Origin: Photobacterium sp. DA100
Lineage (GTDB): Bacteria > Pseudomonadota > Gammaproteobacteria > Enterobacterales > Vibrionaceae
Direction: 5' to 3'
Assembly: GCF_029223585.1 (NCBI RefSeq)
Contig: NZ_CP119423.1
Coordinates: forward strand, 2,604,001 to 2,668,000
DNA length: 64,000 nucleotides
The notes under the pieces are model-generated. The model had not been told where the DNA came from. It searched no databases and saw only the letters and a list, made by a program, of their open reading frames with translations. Below, piece by piece: positions 25,600 to 36,011 of this stretch (position 1 is its first letter; every line of letters starts with the position of its first letter). Both the position numbers and the translations under genes were made by a program.

Positions 25600-26499
25600 A
25601 TGTTCTCTGGCATGCTTTATATTTTCCTGCCGCTAATTATCGGCTACCTCATCACCGTCAAAAATCCTTCAGTACTGGATTTTATCAACACCCAGACCAG
25701 CCGTTTGGTTTTGGTAATCCTGACCCTTATGGGACTTAGCTTGGCCGGCCTAGACAATATTGGGCAAAACCTGAACCAAATTATCACCTATACGTTAGTG
25801 TTCTTTTTAATAATCAGTGCCTGCAACCTACTTGCTCTCCCCCTGCTGGACAGGCTAATGCCCACTGAAACAGAGCATGGCCACCACACACTTCCGCTAC
25901 GTGACATGGTGATGGAATCGTTGAAGCTCATTGTGGTGGTTGCAGGGGGATTGGTTATAGGCCTTGTCACAGGCATCGAGTTGGGCTGGGTCGACCAGGC
26001 CAGTGAGGTGATTCTGTTGCTTCTGCTGTTTCTGATCGGGATCCAGCTCAGAAATAGCGGCATGACGCTAAAACAGATCCTACTCAATAAAAAAGGCATC
26101 ATCATTGCCTTAACGATCATCGCAACTTCGTTGCCTGGTGGCTTGATTGCCGCATGGCTGCTCGACCTACCCTATAACCAAGGCTTAGCAATGGCTTCAG
26201 GCTTTGGCTGGTACTCACTAGCAGGGATCTTGATCGGTGACAGCCTGGGTCCTGTCATGGGTGGGGTAGCCTTCCTCAATGAGCTGCTGCGCGAACTTGT
26301 CGCCCTGAGCCTGATCCCGATGATGATCACCCGCTACCCAAGTACTGCCATCGGCTATGCCGGTGCCACTGCGATGGACTTTACCCTGCCGGTGATCCAG
26401 AACTGCGGTGGGATCCGCTGCGTCCCCATCGCCATTGTCAGCGGCTTTATCCTGAGTTTGCTAGTACCGGTGTTGATGCTGTTCTTTTTGTCGCTGTAA
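25600..26499 (+). CDS. lysO: L-lysine exporter LysO (YbjE family)
   Basis: A 299-residue inner-membrane protein with about eight helices. It matches the LysO family, which exports lysine and thialysine. Characteristic stretches are GFGWYSLAGILIGD, LGPVMGGVAFLNELLRE and AGATAMDFTLPVIQNCGG. GGA-rich sequence lies before the ATG. It is a single gene; no regulator is adjacent. Confidence 0.88.
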   Translation: MFSGMLYIFLPLIIGYLITVKNPSVLDFINTQTSRLVLVILTLMGLSLAGLDNIGQNLNQIITYTLVFFLIISACNLLALPLLDRLMPTETEHGHHTLPLRDMVMESLKLIVVVAGGLVIGLVTGIELGWVDQASEVILLLLLFLIGIQLRNSGMTLKQILLNKKGIIIALTIIATSLPGGLIAAWLLDLPYNQGLAMASGFGWYSLAGILIGDSLGPVMGGVAFLNELLRELVALSLIPMMITRYPSTAIGYAGATAMDFTLPVIQNCGGIRCVPIAIVSGFILSLLVPVLMLFFLSL

Positions 26500-26514
26500 A
26501 AGCAGGAAGAGCAG

Positions 26515-26690
26515 GAGCCTAGGCCCTAGGTGCAGGGTAAGAACAAAATAGATCCTAGTTCCTGGAACCTAGATAAGAGTAAGAAAAGCAAAGCGAGAGT
26601 CTGAGACTCTCGCTTTTTTGTTGATACCGAGTTCCAAGAAAAACGGTCCTAGGTTCTGGGTGCTTGGCCCTAGATAGGAGCGGAAAGCTC
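26515..26690. repeat. clustered CCTAG-rich palindromic repeats around a terminator
   Basis: GCCTAGGCCCTAGG at about 26,518, TCCTAGTTCCTGGAACCTAG at about 26,552 and GTCCTAGGTTCTGGGTGC at about 26,654 are degenerate copies of one theme. CCTAG is rare in most bacterial genomes, so the density is notable. The function is unknown. Confidence 0.5.
26588..26619. terminator. terminator of lysO
   Basis: GCGAGAGTC-TGA-GACTCTCGC followed by TTTTTT; the A-run on the other side lets it serve the convergent gene too. Confidence 0.88.
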
Positions 26691-26706
26691 CTTGAGGCTC
26701 TGGGGT

Positions 26707-27165
26707 TTATAGCCTTACCTTGCCGACTTCATTGATGGTGAAAAAGCGGTATTTTGGGTAGTAGACCCAATAGGTACTTTGCTCTACTGAATCCCTGGCA
26801 AGCTGAAGCAGAATCTCTTCTCTCTTGGTGTAGACCACTATATCGAAACGCTCTTTCGGATGTGAATTTGACCCAATAACATATTTGATATTAGTTAGCC
26901 TTTCAGCCATTAAATTACGGTTGAAGGCTTCATCAGATGAAATACTGTCAATTCCATCAGCAAGCCGGCTTCGAAGCTCAGCTCGCCCGAGCTGAGGCAA
27001 GCTCACCATCAAGGCCAACGCAATAACAAAGTTAATCACCATCACATTAATGATTGTTGGATTTAAGCGCTTGGCAAAGATCATCATCAGAATAAACCCG
27101 ATGATTGAAAGCAGCACCCCTATTCCTGAAACAGTAAAAAGAAAATCCAATACGCTAACTAACAT
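26707..27165 (-). CDS. hypothetical membrane protein
   Basis: A 152-residue protein with two N-terminal helices (about residues 8-30 and 38-58) and a soluble C-terminal part of mixed charge. I recognise no family. It is leftward and separated from ptsG by a terminator. Confidence 0.6.
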   Translation of the reverse strand: MLVSVLDFLFTVSGIGVLLSIIGFILMMIFAKRLNPTIINVMVINFVIALALMVSLPQLGRAELRSRLADGIDSISSDEAFNRNLMAERLTNIKYVIGSNSHPKERFDIVVYTKREEILLQLARDSVEQSTYWVYYPKYRFFTINEVGKVRL

Positions 27166-27255
27166 ACCAATACCTATGCACTAATACTACTAACCCCCTA
27201 CCCTGATCTCCAGCATAGACTGACAGAACCACAGAACCACAGAACCAGAAAAACA

Positions 27256-27280
27256 AAAAGGGAGCCGAAGCTCCCTTTTG
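27256..27280 (-). terminator. ptsG terminator
   Basis: AAAAAGGGAGC-CGAA-GCTCCCTTTT directly after the ptsG stop. Confidence 0.85.
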
Positions 27281-27303
27281 AAGTATTGAATCAGTATTTC
27301 GTA

Positions 27304-28734
27304 TTAGTTGTTACGAATCCACTCATCCATGTCAGATTTCAGGTTGTCAGACTTAGTACCGAAGATAGCCTGAACACCGCCACCAGCTACAACAACACCT
27401 GCCGCACCTAGTTTCTTCAGTTTTTCCTGGTCAACGTTGTCAACGCTTGCAACCGCTACACGTAGACGAGTGATACATGCATCAAGACCAGTGATGTTGT
27501 CTTTACCACCGAATGCCATAACTAGGTCTTTCGCTAGCTCAGAACCTTCAACTGCAGCACCTGCTTCAGCTTCTTCTTCTTCACGGCCAGGAGTCTTAAG
27601 GTCAAGCTTAGTGATTACAGTGCGGAATACTACGTAGTAGATTGCAGCGTAAATCAGACCAACACCAACCATTAGAACCATCTTCTGTGCGTTACCAGAT
27701 AGAACTAGGAAGTCGATTAGACCGTGTGAGAAAGAAGTACCGTGTACGAAGCCTAGGATGTTAGCAACAACGTATGCAGAACCAGCTAGTAGGGCGTGAA
27801 TTCCGTATAGTACAGGAGCAACGAATAGGAAAGAGAATTCGATTGGCTCAGTAATACCTGTTAGGAATGAAGTCAGAGCAGCAGATGCCATGATACCCAT
27901 TACCTTAACGCGGTTTTCAGGCTTAGCACAGTGAGCAATAGCGATTGCTGCAGCTGGTAGACCGAACATCTTGAACATGTAACCGCCCGCTAGCTGACCG
28001 AAGCCGTTACCAGCGATACGAGAAGCTTCGTCAGCAACTAGGTAACAAGTTAGAACACCGTTCTGTGTTTCGCCTGCAGCGTTAACACAAGTACCTGCTT
28101 CGAAGAAGAAAGGTACGTTCCAAACGTGGTGTAGACCGAATGGGATCAGAGAACGCTCAACGATACCGTAGATACCGAATGCCACTGTTGGGTTCTGGTG
28201 AGCAGCCCAGTCAGAGAATGCACCGATAGCGCCGCCGATTGGTGGCCATACGATAGATAGAACGATACCTAGACCGATAGCAGAGAAACCAGTGATGATT
28301 GGCACTGCACGCTTACCAGCGAAGAAACCTAGGTACTCTGGAAGCTGGATGCGGAAGAAACGGTTGAATGCCCAAGCCGCAACACCACCGACGAGGATAC
28401 CACCTAGTACACCAGTGTCGATGGACTCAACACCCATCACACCCGCCATTACGCTTAGTGTAGCGGTCATGATGCCGTAACCAACGATAGCTGCAAGACC
28501 TGCAACACCGTCGTTGTTAGTAAAGCCTAGAGCTACACCAACAGCAAAAAGAAGGGCCATCTGGCCGAATACCGAACCACCTGCTTGTTCCATCAGGTTA
28601 GAGACGATTTCTGGGATGAAGCCAAGGTTAGCTGCACCAACACCAAGTAGGATACCGGCAACCGGTAGTACTGATACTGGAAGCATCAGCGCCTTACCGA
28701 CTTTTTGCAGGTTCGCAAAAAGGTTCTTAAACAT
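27304..28734 (-). CDS. ptsG: glucose-specific PTS permease, EIIBC
   Basis: A 476-residue inner-membrane transporter that takes up and phosphorylates glucose; EIIA (Crr) must be supplied from elsewhere. The EIIC part (about 1-370) has about ten helices with the conserved [15 protein letters not shown]. The EIIB domain has its phospho-Cys in [11 protein letters not shown] near residue 413. Codon choice looks strongly biased to CTA, GTA, ACC and GCT, as in highly expressed genes. The regulatory region upstream is long, and it sits beside tatD as in E. coli. Confidence 0.94.
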   Translation of the reverse strand: MFKNLFANLQKVGKALMLPVSVLPVAGILLGVGAANLGFIPEIVSNLMEQAGGSVFGQMALLFAVGVALGFTNNDGVAGLAAIVGYGIMTATLSVMAGVMGVESIDTGVLGGILVGGVAAWAFNRFFRIQLPEYLGFFAGKRAVPIITGFSAIGLGIVLSIVWPPIGGAIGAFSDWAAHQNPTVAFGIYGIVERSLIPFGLHHVWNVPFFFEAGTCVNAAGETQNGVLTCYLVADEASRIAGNGFGQLAGGYMFKMFGLPAAAIAIAHCAKPENRVKVMGIMASAALTSFLTGITEPIEFSFLFVAPVLYGIHALLAGSAYVVANILGFVHGTSFSHGLIDFLVLSGNAQKMVLMVGVGLIYAAIYYVVFRTVITKLDLKTPGREEEEAEAGAAVEGSELAKDLVMAFGGKDNITGLDACITRLRVAVASVDNVDQEKLKKLGAAGVVVAGGGVQAIFGTKSDNLKSDMDEWIRNN

Positions 28735-29155
28735 AATGTGCTCCTGAGTGAGTGTTTTATTTAGATTTTCGGTCTTTATTAGCGGCCTACCCCCGTAGCC
28801 ATCTTGCCAATAAGACCGACATTTTTAATACAGGTTAAGTATAAAATGCGGTGCTAAATATAACTTGATGGCTGTCAAAATTACCAATACGTCATGAAAT
28901 ATAATTTCAAAACTCAATATAGATCACAGTTGAAATTTCGACTACTAAAGATGCAAATTAAACACAATCCATTGATAGATAAAGAAAAAACAACACACAA
29001 ACCCACTTACAGCAACCTGTAATTATCTTTCAGTAATGTAAGCTGTGTTACTTTACGTTACGAAGTTAATAATCAACTTTAATTGGTGTTTTTTGGTGTT
29101 AATTGTAGATTTCGTTGATACTTATTGATGAGCGAATAAATAGGATACAAAAATC
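28735..29155. other. ptsG upstream region, about 420 bp
   Basis: AT-rich, no gene. TGTGA in the minus strand at 28,924-28,928 is a half CRP site (partner weak), consistent with the known CRP/Mlc control of ptsG. No full operator could be assigned by eye. Confidence 0.45.
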
Positions 29156-29187
29156 ATAAAAAAAAGGGGCCAAAGCCCCTTTTTTAC
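29156..29187 (-). terminator. tatD terminator
   Basis: AAAAAAAGGGGC-CAAA-GCCCCTTTTTT just past the tatD stop; ends the long fatty-acid/holB cluster. Confidence 0.9.
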
Positions 29188-29189
29188 TC

Positions 29190-29999
29190 TTAGCTTCGTT
29201 TCGCTCGCGAAAAAAGCGTAAAGAAGTTATCCGTGGTAACCTGCTCGACTTCTTCGACCGAAACACCTTTAAGCAAGCCAATATATTCAGCAACCTCACG
29301 CACATAAGCAGGCTGGTTCTGCTTGCCACGGTATGGGATCGGCGCCAAGTATGGCGAATCCGTTTCAACAAGCAGCCGCTCCAGTGGCAACTGGTTGACA
29401 ACATTCTTGAGCTCAGACGCCTTGTTAAAGGTTACAATACCCGAAATAGAGATATAGAACCCCAGCTCGATAGCGGCTTGTGCCATCTCCAAGCTCTCCG
29501 TGAAGCAATGCAACACACCACCACACTTCTCTGCACCTTCTTCACGCAAGATCTGCAAAGTATCTTCGCGGGCCATACGAGTATGGATGATCAGAGGCTT
29601 GTCCAGCTCTACGGCTAAACGCACATGATGGCGGAAAATCTCTTTCTGCTGCTCGGCAAGCTCAGGTTGGTAATGGTAGTCAAGACCAGTTTCACCGATC
29701 GCTACCACTCGCTCATGCTGGGCATACTCTTTGAGCTTGTCGTAATCAAAGCCGGCTTCGATATCCAGCGGGTGAACGCCACATGATGCAAAGACGTTAT
29801 CGTGCGGCTCAATCAGCTCCATCATGGTCGGGAAACTGTCCAGCGTCACCCCCACCGACAGGCAGTAATCAATGCCACGGGCTTTAGCCTTGGCCAACAC
29901 ATCATCAATCCCTGTATGAAGTTGCTCGTAATCCAATTTATCCAGGTGACAATGCGAATCAACTAGCACGGTTCTTTCCTCTGTATTCATTAATTTCAT
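29190..29999 (-). CDS. ycfH: TatD-family metal-dependent hydrolase (YcfH)
   Basis: A 269-residue cytoplasmic hydrolase of the TatD family of metal-dependent DNases; the physiological substrate of YcfH is not settled. Metal-binding residues are visible in VDSHCHLD, GETGLDYH, IIHTR, HCFTE and ETDSPYLAP. It follows holB by 21 bp, the same order as in E. coli, and closes the cluster. Confidence 0.9.
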   Translation of the reverse strand: MKLMNTEERTVLVDSHCHLDKLDYEQLHTGIDDVLAKAKARGIDYCLSVGVTLDSFPTMMELIEPHDNVFASCGVHPLDIEAGFDYDKLKEYAQHERVVAIGETGLDYHYQPELAEQQKEIFRHHVRLAVELDKPLIIHTRMAREDTLQILREEGAEKCGGVLHCFTESLEMAQAAIELGFYISISGIVTFNKASELKNVVNQLPLERLLVETDSPYLAPIPYRGKQNQPAYVREVAEYIGLLKGVSVEEVEQVTTDNFFTLFSRAKRS

Positions 30000-30020
30000 G
30001 ATGCTTCTTTAACTGAAGCA

Positions 30021-30998
30021 TTACTGTTGACCCATGAAGCCGGTCAGCCACTCGACAATTAGCAGCTCAGCATTCAACCCTGGATGCCGTTCAAGCTTCT
30101 GGTAAAGGCTATTCGCCTCACGAGTTTGATCCAACAGGGTCATGGGAGCAATCACACTTGCCGCTTGCTCGACCAAGGGCAGTGACTCACTGTGAACCAA
30201 GTGCGCGGTTGCGCCCTGTTGCCACTTCAAGCAATCGACCAAGAAGTAACTCAACCATTTAAGGCTATGGTGACCTTCCTGAGTACACAAGCCTGCAACA
30301 TCATATAAGCCGATAAATGGCGGTCGCAAAAACTCGGCAAAGGCAGCCAACAACTTGGCATATCGGATATCCTGGCCTTGTTCAATAAACTGCTGGGTTG
30401 CCAGCGGTGCTGAACCGTTGAGCCTGACAGTTTCCAACTTGATAGTCTGCATCAACTGCTTTTCTACCCAGCGTTTGGTATCTTGTTCGGCTGGCATCGC
30501 CAAGCGCCACTTATTACAGCGGCTATTGATAGTCGGCAACAAATTATCCAGCGAAGAAGCCAGCAAGATAAACTGGCAACCTGATGGTGGCTCTTCCAGG
30601 GTTTTCAGCAACGCGTTGGCCGCCGCCTCGCCCATTGCGTCGGCCCCATCAATCAAGATGATACGTTCACCGCCTAGCTGTGACGTTTCAACCGCCCAAC
30701 GGTTGCACTGCCTGACCGTATCCACACCGATCTGCTTGCCTTCCTGCAGTGGCGCCACCACATGGAAATCCGGGTGGGTGCCCGCTACAAACAACTTGCA
30801 GCTATGGCAAACCCCGCAAGGTTCGCCACCTACCCCTGCCGCCCCATTCTGGCACAAGACCGTTTTCGCCAGATGACGGGCCAGTGCTTCACGTCCGCTG
30901 CCATGGGGGGCAACGAGAAGAATTGCATGGTGCATTCTTCCCTGGGCCAGCAACTGCTGCCAGCCTTGCCATACACTTTCCTGCCACGGATAAAGCAT
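30021..30998 (-). CDS. holB: DNA polymerase III subunit delta prime
   Basis: A 325-residue subunit of the clamp loader. The AAA+ fold has a P-loop-like APHGSGREA, a zinc module with GEPCGVCHSCKLF and the conserved NALLKTLEEPP. It shares the same order as in E. coli (tmk-holB-ycfH) and starts within 2 bp of the tmk stop, so translation is likely coupled. Confidence 0.93.
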   Translation of the reverse strand: MLYPWQESVWQGWQQLLAQGRMHHAILLVAPHGSGREALARHLAKTVLCQNGAAGVGGEPCGVCHSCKLFVAGTHPDFHVVAPLQEGKQIGVDTVRQCNRWAVETSQLGGERIILIDGADAMGEAAANALLKTLEEPPSGCQFILLASSLDNLLPTINSRCNKWRLAMPAEQDTKRWVEKQLMQTIKLETVRLNGSAPLATQQFIEQGQDIRYAKLLAAFAEFLRPPFIGLYDVAGLCTQEGHHSLKWLSYFLVDCLKWQQGATAHLVHSESLPLVEQAASVIAPMTLLDQTREANSLYQKLERHPGLNAELLIVEWLTGFMGQQ

Positions 30999-30999
30999 A

Positions 31000-31629
31000 T
31001 TACTGCCGCTCCAGCCAGTGTTTGACAGCCTGGCGAATATCGGCTGTCACGGCTTCGAGCGTCTGGCTCGCATCTATAATCACCACGCTCGGATCCGCTT
31101 CAGACAATTCGAGGAAGCGAGCACGCGCACGGTGGAAAAAGTCGATATTCATCTTCTCGATGCGATCCAATTCACCGCGCCCACGGGCGCGTTCGAGGCC
31201 TAGCACCGGGTCGATGTCCATGTAAAGGGTAAAGTCCGGGCGGAAATCCCCGAGTACGGTATCGCGCAGGCGCTCCATCACCGTACGGTCGAAGCCACGG
31301 CCACCGCCTTGGTAGGCCTGTGAGGACATATCATGGCGGTCTCCGACGACCCATTGGCCCTGTGACAGGGCCGGCTTGATAACATTCTCAACCAATTGAG
31401 AACGGGCAGCATAAAGCAGCAACAACTCAGCCATATCCGTCAGTGGCTCATCGGGGTGGCCTTGTTTAACCAAGGCACGCATCTGCTCAGCCAATGGCGT
31501 GCCCCCCGGCTCGCGGGTCGACGTAATATCTTTGATACCCTGCTCGGCAAGCACCTGGATCACTTGCTCAATGGCAGTACTTTTGCCGGCGCCTTCCAGC
31601 CCCTCGATTACGATAAATTTACCAGTCAT
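31000..31629 (-). CDS. tmk: thymidylate kinase
   Basis: A 209-residue kinase making dTDP from dTMP. P-loop [10 protein letters not shown], substrate motif [17 protein letters not shown] and the LID region [12 protein letters not shown] are visible. The start overlaps the mltG stop by one base (TAATG), so it is part of the same operon. Confidence 0.95.
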   Translation of the reverse strand: MTGKFIVIEGLEGAGKSTAIEQVIQVLAEQGIKDITSTREPGGTPLAEQMRALVKQGHPDEPLTDMAELLLLYAARSQLVENVIKPALSQGQWVVGDRHDMSSQAYQGGGRGFDRTVMERLRDTVLGDFRPDFTLYMDIDPVLGLERARGRGELDRIEKMNIDFFHRARARFLELSEADPSVVIIDASQTLEAVTADIRQAVKHWLERQ

Positions 31630-32642
31630 TATTGTTGTCTTAGTATTCTTAAATATTCACGCACAGCACGGTTGTGTTCTGTCAGTGTTCTCGAGAATTT
31701 ATGGCCGCCTTTGCCATCAGCCACAAAGTAATAGTACGTACTGTCATCCGGATTCACCGCAGCCAGTACCGATGCCTTGCTCGGCATTGCAATCGGGGTT
31801 GGCGGCAGGCCGAAAATGGTATAGGTGTTGTATGGGGTCGGTGTTTGCAGATCGCGCTTGCGGATCCGGCCTTCATATTTGTCGCCCATTCCATAAATAA
31901 CGGTAGGATCCGTCTGCAGGCGCATCCCCTTATTGAGACGGTTCATGAACACCGATGACACCAAGCCACGCTCATCATCAACAGCCGTTTCCTTTTCGAT
32001 AATCGATGCCATGATCAAGGCTTCATAAGCGTTTTTCAGTGGAATTTTGGCATCACGCTCATTCCAAGCAACATCCAGCAGACGCTGCATATCTCGGTAG
32101 GCCCGGCGTAACAGCTCAAGATCCGAGGTCCCCGCCGTATAGTGATAGGTTTCTGGCAGCAAGAAGCCTTCTAGCTTTTCAACCTTTGCACCCAGTTCCT
32201 TGGCGATATCGACTTCACTCATCCCTTCCGTTGCATGGGTTACGTGAGGGGCTTGCTGCAACTGTACCAACCAATCGACAAAACGCTCACCTTCAACCAA
32301 GGTGATGGCAAACTGATGCTCGCGGCCGGAGGCAACCAAGGTCAGCACCTCCTGCAAGGTCATTGACGGCTTGATCTGGTACGTACCGGATTTCAGGTTT
32401 GCCAATTGCGGCTCAAGCCTCGGGATCCAACGCGTCCATGGGGACTCAGCAAAAATATCTTCTCTAACCAGCTGGTTAAGGAGACCGCGGTATGACGTAC
32501 CGCCCCTTACCGTCAACAAGACTTCCTGCTGGTTTTCCACCTGCATGTCCAGCGATGATTTCACTTGCTGATACGACCACCCCAGTCCACCAGCAGCCAC
32601 TAGGCCCAGCAGGATCACAGCTATTGCCAACTTCTTTAGCAC
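31629..32642 (-). CDS. mltG: endolytic murein transglycosylase
   Basis: A 337-residue membrane-anchored enzyme that cuts nascent peptidoglycan. A single N-terminal helix (residues 4-22) anchors it, followed by a YceG-like periplasmic domain with the catalytic Glu in [14 protein letters not shown] and [12 protein letters not shown]. The start codon is GTG and overlaps the end of pabC by a few bases. Confidence 0.93.
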   Translation of the reverse strand: MLKKLAIAVILLGLVAAGGLGWSYQQVKSSLDMQVENQQEVLLTVRGGTSYRGLLNQLVREDIFAESPWTRWIPRLEPQLANLKSGTYQIKPSMTLQEVLTLVASGREHQFAITLVEGERFVDWLVQLQQAPHVTHATEGMSEVDIAKELGAKVEKLEGFLLPETYHYTAGTSDLELLRRAYRDMQRLLDVAWNERDAKIPLKNAYEALIMASIIEKETAVDDERGLVSSVFMNRLNKGMRLQTDPTVIYGMGDKYEGRIRKRDLQTPTPYNTYTIFGLPPTPIAMPSKASVLAAVNPDDSTYYYFVADGKGGHKFSRTLTEHNRAVREYLRILRQQ

Positions 32643-33445
32643 GTGTACAACCTCTTGTTCAGCTCACCCAGCAAAGTACGCTGAGTAAATGTTATTCCAT
32701 TGATTTCATTAACTGGCACTAACGCCATGAGGGCATTAGTAATAAAGACTTCATCTGCGCAAAGCAAGCTATCGAGCGGCGAATTGACAATTTCTAAACA
32801 ATAATCCAATTCGTTTACCAACTGTAATATATGCCGCCGCATCACCCCCCTCACACCAGATAATGCCAGGCATGGGGTATAAAGGGTACGGCCTTTGCGC
32901 CAAAAGATGTTCGATGCTATGGATTCAACCACATTGCCCGCAACATCCAGTACCACCGCATCCAGCCACTGGCGATTTTCGGCTTCCCGCTTGAGCATCA
33001 CTTGCTCAAGGCGGTTGAGGTGTTTGTAGCCAGCCAGCATCGGTGAATGGGACAAACGTTGCTGGCAGACCCCAAGTACGATGCCCTCTTGCTGCCACCG
33101 CTGGTATTGCTGCGGCCATGCAAACTCCGATACCACCACTTGGGTATGGTCACAGCCGGCGGCACTGTAGCCCCGGCCGCCACTGCCACGGCTGATCAGC
33201 ACCTTGAGACCGCCCTTCTCCGGGTAATTGGCAGCAAGCTTATCGACGGTCTCCGCAAGTTCATCCCAGTTCGGCTCAGCCATCTCCAACCATGTCAGTG
33301 TTTCCTTCAGCCGTTCGAGATGAAAAGGCCAAAGGCGCACCATGCCTCTTTCTACCAGCATAGTCGTGAAGCAGCCATCACCGTACTGCATCGCCCGGTC
33401 GGTCACCGCTATCTGGTTGCTGGGTTTTCCGTTGATCAGGATCAT
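32636..33445 (-). CDS. pabC: aminodeoxychorismate lyase
   Basis: A PLP enzyme that makes 4-aminobenzoate for folate. The N-terminal RAMQYGDGCFTTM and the YKHLNRLEQVML stretch with the likely PLP-binding Lys identify it. I prefer the ATG at 33,445 (269 residues), matching the family's short N-terminus; the frame also opens at 33,469. It is separated from fabF by a terminator and overlaps mltG. Confidence 0.88.
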   Translation of the reverse strand: MILINGKPSNQIAVTDRAMQYGDGCFTTMLVERGMVRLWPFHLERLKETLTWLEMAEPNWDELAETVDKLAANYPEKGGLKVLISRGSGGRGYSAAGCDHTQVVVSEFAWPQQYQRWQQEGIVLGVCQQRLSHSPMLAGYKHLNRLEQVMLKREAENRQWLDAVVLDVAGNVVESIASNIFWRKGRTLYTPCLALSGVRGVMRRHILQLVNELDYCLEIVNSPLDSLLCADEVFITNALMALVPVNEINGITFTQRTLLGELNKRLYTC

Positions 33446-33479
33446 CTTGCTGCCTGCCGATAAATTCATACGTACAGAT

Positions 33480-33513
33480 AAAAAAACGGCCCGGTGCGTA
33501 ACACCGAGCCGCT
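33480..33513 (-). terminator. fabF terminator
   Basis: Minus strand CGGCTCGGTG-TTACG-CACCGGGCCG and T7, past the fabF stop; splits fabF from pabC. Confidence 0.85.
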
Positions 33514-33532
33514 CTATGATAACAGGTTATCG

Positions 33533-34771
33533 TTAGATTTTCTTGAACAGCAATGAGCCGTTTGTACCACCGAAACCGAAAGAGTTACACAGTGCGTACT
33601 CAAGATTTGCCTGACGCGCTTCACCAGGAACGTAGTCCAGATCACAACCTTCATCAGGGTTCTCTAGGTTGATTGTTGGCGGAACAGCCTGATCAACCAG
33701 AGTCATAGCAGTGATGATAGCTTCAACAGAGCCAGCCGCACCCAATAGGTGGCCAGTCATCGACTTGGTAGAAGATACCATCACTTTGTCAACTGCTGCG
33801 CCCATTGCACGCTTGATACCCAGCGTTTCAGCAACGTCGCCAGCAGGAGTCGATGTACCGTGAGCATTGACGTAACCGATCTGGTCTGCATTGATGCCAG
33901 CATCACGGATAGCCGCTTCCATTGCCAATGCACCGCCAGAACCGTCGGCACTTGGTGATGTCATGTGGTAAGCATCGCCGCTCATACCAAAGCCAACAAG
34001 CTCTGCGTAGATTTTCGCACCACGTGCTTTTGCATGCTCGTATTCTTCAAGCATCATCATACCGGCACCGTCACCAAGGACGAAACCGTCACGATCTTTG
34101 TCCCATGGACGAGATGCGCCCTGAGGATCGTCGTTACGGGTAGAAAGTGCTTTAGCCGCTGCGAAGCCGCCCATACCTAGCGGTGTCGATGCTTTTTCTG
34201 CACCACCGGCTAGCATCGCATCGGCGTCGCCGTATGCGATCATACGCGCTGCATGGCCAATGTTGTGAAGGCCAGTTGTACACGCAGTAGAGATTGCAAT
34301 GTTTGGACCACGAAGACCGTGCATGATAGACATGTGGCCAGCAATCATATTTACAATTGTTGATGGAACGAAGAATGGGCTGATTTTACGCGGGCCCTTT
34401 TCCATCAATGCTTGGTGGTTAGCTTCGATCAAGCCAAGACCACCAATGCCAGAACCGATAGCAACACCAATACGGGCTGCATTTTCTTCAGTTACTTCAA
34501 TGCCAGAGTCTTTTAATGCTTGGACGCCTGCTGCAATGCCGTATTGGATGAACAGATCCATTTTACGGGCATCTTTCTTCGACATGTATTCTTCACAGTT
34601 GAAGTCTTTGACCATACCAGCAAAACGAGTAGCGAATGCGCTAGCATCAAAATGTTCAATGGTGCTGATACCGCTGGTACCGGCTAGAAGGGCTTTCCAA
34701 GATGATTCAACAGAATTACCTACCGGTGATAGCATACCCATGCCAGTAACAACTACGCGACGCTTAGACAC
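33533..34771 (-). CDS. fabF: beta-ketoacyl-ACP synthase II
   Basis: A 412-residue condensing enzyme of fatty-acid elongation. The active Cys is in [12 protein letters not shown] and the two His are in [11 protein letters not shown] and [12 protein letters not shown]. The start is GTG, with GGAG upstream. It follows acpP by about 85 bp, a gap with a hairpin. Confidence 0.95.
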   Translation of the reverse strand: MSKRRVVVTGMGMLSPVGNSVESSWKALLAGTSGISTIEHFDASAFATRFAGMVKDFNCEEYMSKKDARKMDLFIQYGIAAGVQALKDSGIEVTEENAARIGVAIGSGIGGLGLIEANHQALMEKGPRKISPFFVPSTIVNMIAGHMSIMHGLRGPNIAISTACTTGLHNIGHAARMIAYGDADAMLAGGAEKASTPLGMGGFAAAKALSTRNDDPQGASRPWDKDRDGFVLGDGAGMMMLEEYEHAKARGAKIYAELVGFGMSGDAYHMTSPSADGSGGALAMEAAIRDAGINADQIGYVNAHGTSTPAGDVAETLGIKRAMGAAVDKVMVSSTKSMTGHLLGAAGSVEAIITAMTLVDQAVPPTINLENPDEGCDLDYVPGEARQANLEYALCNSFGFGGTNGSLLFKKI

Positions 34772-34819
34772 GATTAATTTCTCCGGGAATTGAGGATAAA
34801 ACAGGTTTCAAAAGAAAAT

Positions 34820-34842
34820 CAGGCGGTCATGGTGACCGCCTG
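34820..34842 (-). terminator. hairpin between acpP and fabF
   Basis: CAGGCGGTCA-CCA-TGACCGCCTG followed by ATTTTCTTTTG. A partial terminator would let acpP be made in excess over fabF; this is inference. Confidence 0.65.
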
Positions 34843-34857
34843 GAGGGAGTTCTTTAA

Positions 34858-35094
34858 TTACTCAGAAGCGCCAACAACGTAGTCGATTGCAGCTTGAACT
34901 GTAGTAATTTTTTCAGCTTCTTCGTCTGGAATCTCAGTGTCGAATTCTTCTTCAAGAGCCATTACTAGTTCAACAGTGTCTAGAGAGTCAGCGCCTAGAT
35001 CGTCAACGAAAGATGCTTCGTTCTTAACTTCAGCTTCGTCTACACCTAGTTGCTCAACGATGATTTTTTTTACGCGTTCTTCGATGTTGCTCAT
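34858..35094 (-). CDS. acpP: acyl carrier protein
   Basis: A 78-residue acidic protein that carries acyl chains on a phosphopantetheine arm. The arm-bearing Ser is in [24 protein letters not shown] lies before the ATG. It stands between fabG and fabF as in E. coli. Confidence 0.97.
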   Translation of the reverse strand: MSNIEERVKKIIVEQLGVDEAEVKNEASFVDDLGADSLDTVELVMALEEEFDTEIPDEEAEKITTVQAAIDYVVGASE

Positions 35095-35251
35095 TAATCT
35101 ATTTCCTTAAAACAAGAATTCGCTAATGCGATTTGCTGTAGTTTATTCAATACTGCAAAAGTTGCAATACTCAACATGCTGGTCAAACCACGATTTTCGG
35201 TGAAAACTAGTTGAGTTTGACTTGCATCATCAAGTTATGCAACTTTTTTGA

Positions 35252-35986
35252 TTAAATCATGTACATGCCGCCGTTCACGTGCAGGGTTTCGCCGGTTACG
35301 TAACCAGCGTCTTCAGAAGCTAGGAAAGCCACTGCTGCCGCAATTTCACGCGGATCGCCAAGACGGCCAGCCGGTACGCCAGCCAAAGTGGCTGCACGCT
35401 GATCGTCTGTCAGCGCCTTGGTCATGTCGGTTTCGATGAAACCCGGTGCTACAGCATTCACCGTAATGCCACGAGAAGCAACTTCACGTGCCATAGACTT
35501 AGTAAAGCCAATCAGGCCTGCTTTTGCAGCTGCATAGTTAGTCTGGCCAGCGTTACCCATGGTACCCACTACCGAACCGATGCTGATAATACGGCCGTGG
35601 CGCTTTTTCATCATTGCGCGCAGTACCGCTTTCGACAGACGGAAGATAGACGTTAGGTTCGTGTCCATGATGTCCTGCCACTCGTCATCTTTCATACGCA
35701 TCAGTAGGTTATCGCGGGTAATACCTGCGTTGTTAACCAAGATGTCAACATCGCCGAACTCTTCTTTGATCTGTTTAAGTACAGCTTCAATAGATTCAGG
35801 CGACGTGACATTCAGCGCAAGGCCTTTACCATTGTCACCCAGATAAGCGCTGATCGCTTCTGCGCCGCCTTCAGAGGTTGCAGTACCGATAACAGTGGCA
35901 CCACGCTCAACCAGAATCTCGGCAATCGCACGACCGATACCACGGGTCGCACCTGTTACCAGCGCAATTTTTCCTTCCAGGCTCAT
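35252..35986 (-). CDS. fabG: 3-oxoacyl-ACP reductase
   Basis: A 244-residue NADPH-dependent short-chain reductase of fatty-acid elongation. TGATRGIGRA binds the cofactor, and YAAAKAG carries the catalytic Tyr and Lys. The start at 35,986 has AAAGAGGA upstream; the longer frame to 36,028 lacks such a site. It lies downstream of fabD with short spacing. Confidence 0.95.
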   Translation of the reverse strand: MSLEGKIALVTGATRGIGRAIAEILVERGATVIGTATSEGGAEAISAYLGDNGKGLALNVTSPESIEAVLKQIKEEFGDVDILVNNAGITRDNLLMRMKDDEWQDIMDTNLTSIFRLSKAVLRAMMKKRHGRIISIGSVVGTMGNAGQTNYAAAKAGLIGFTKSMAREVASRGITVNAVAPGFIETDMTKALTDDQRAATLAGVPAGRLGDPREIAAAVAFLASEDAGYVTGETLHVNGGMYMI

Positions 35987-36011
35987 TGTTAATCCTCTTT
36001 GATGAAATAGG

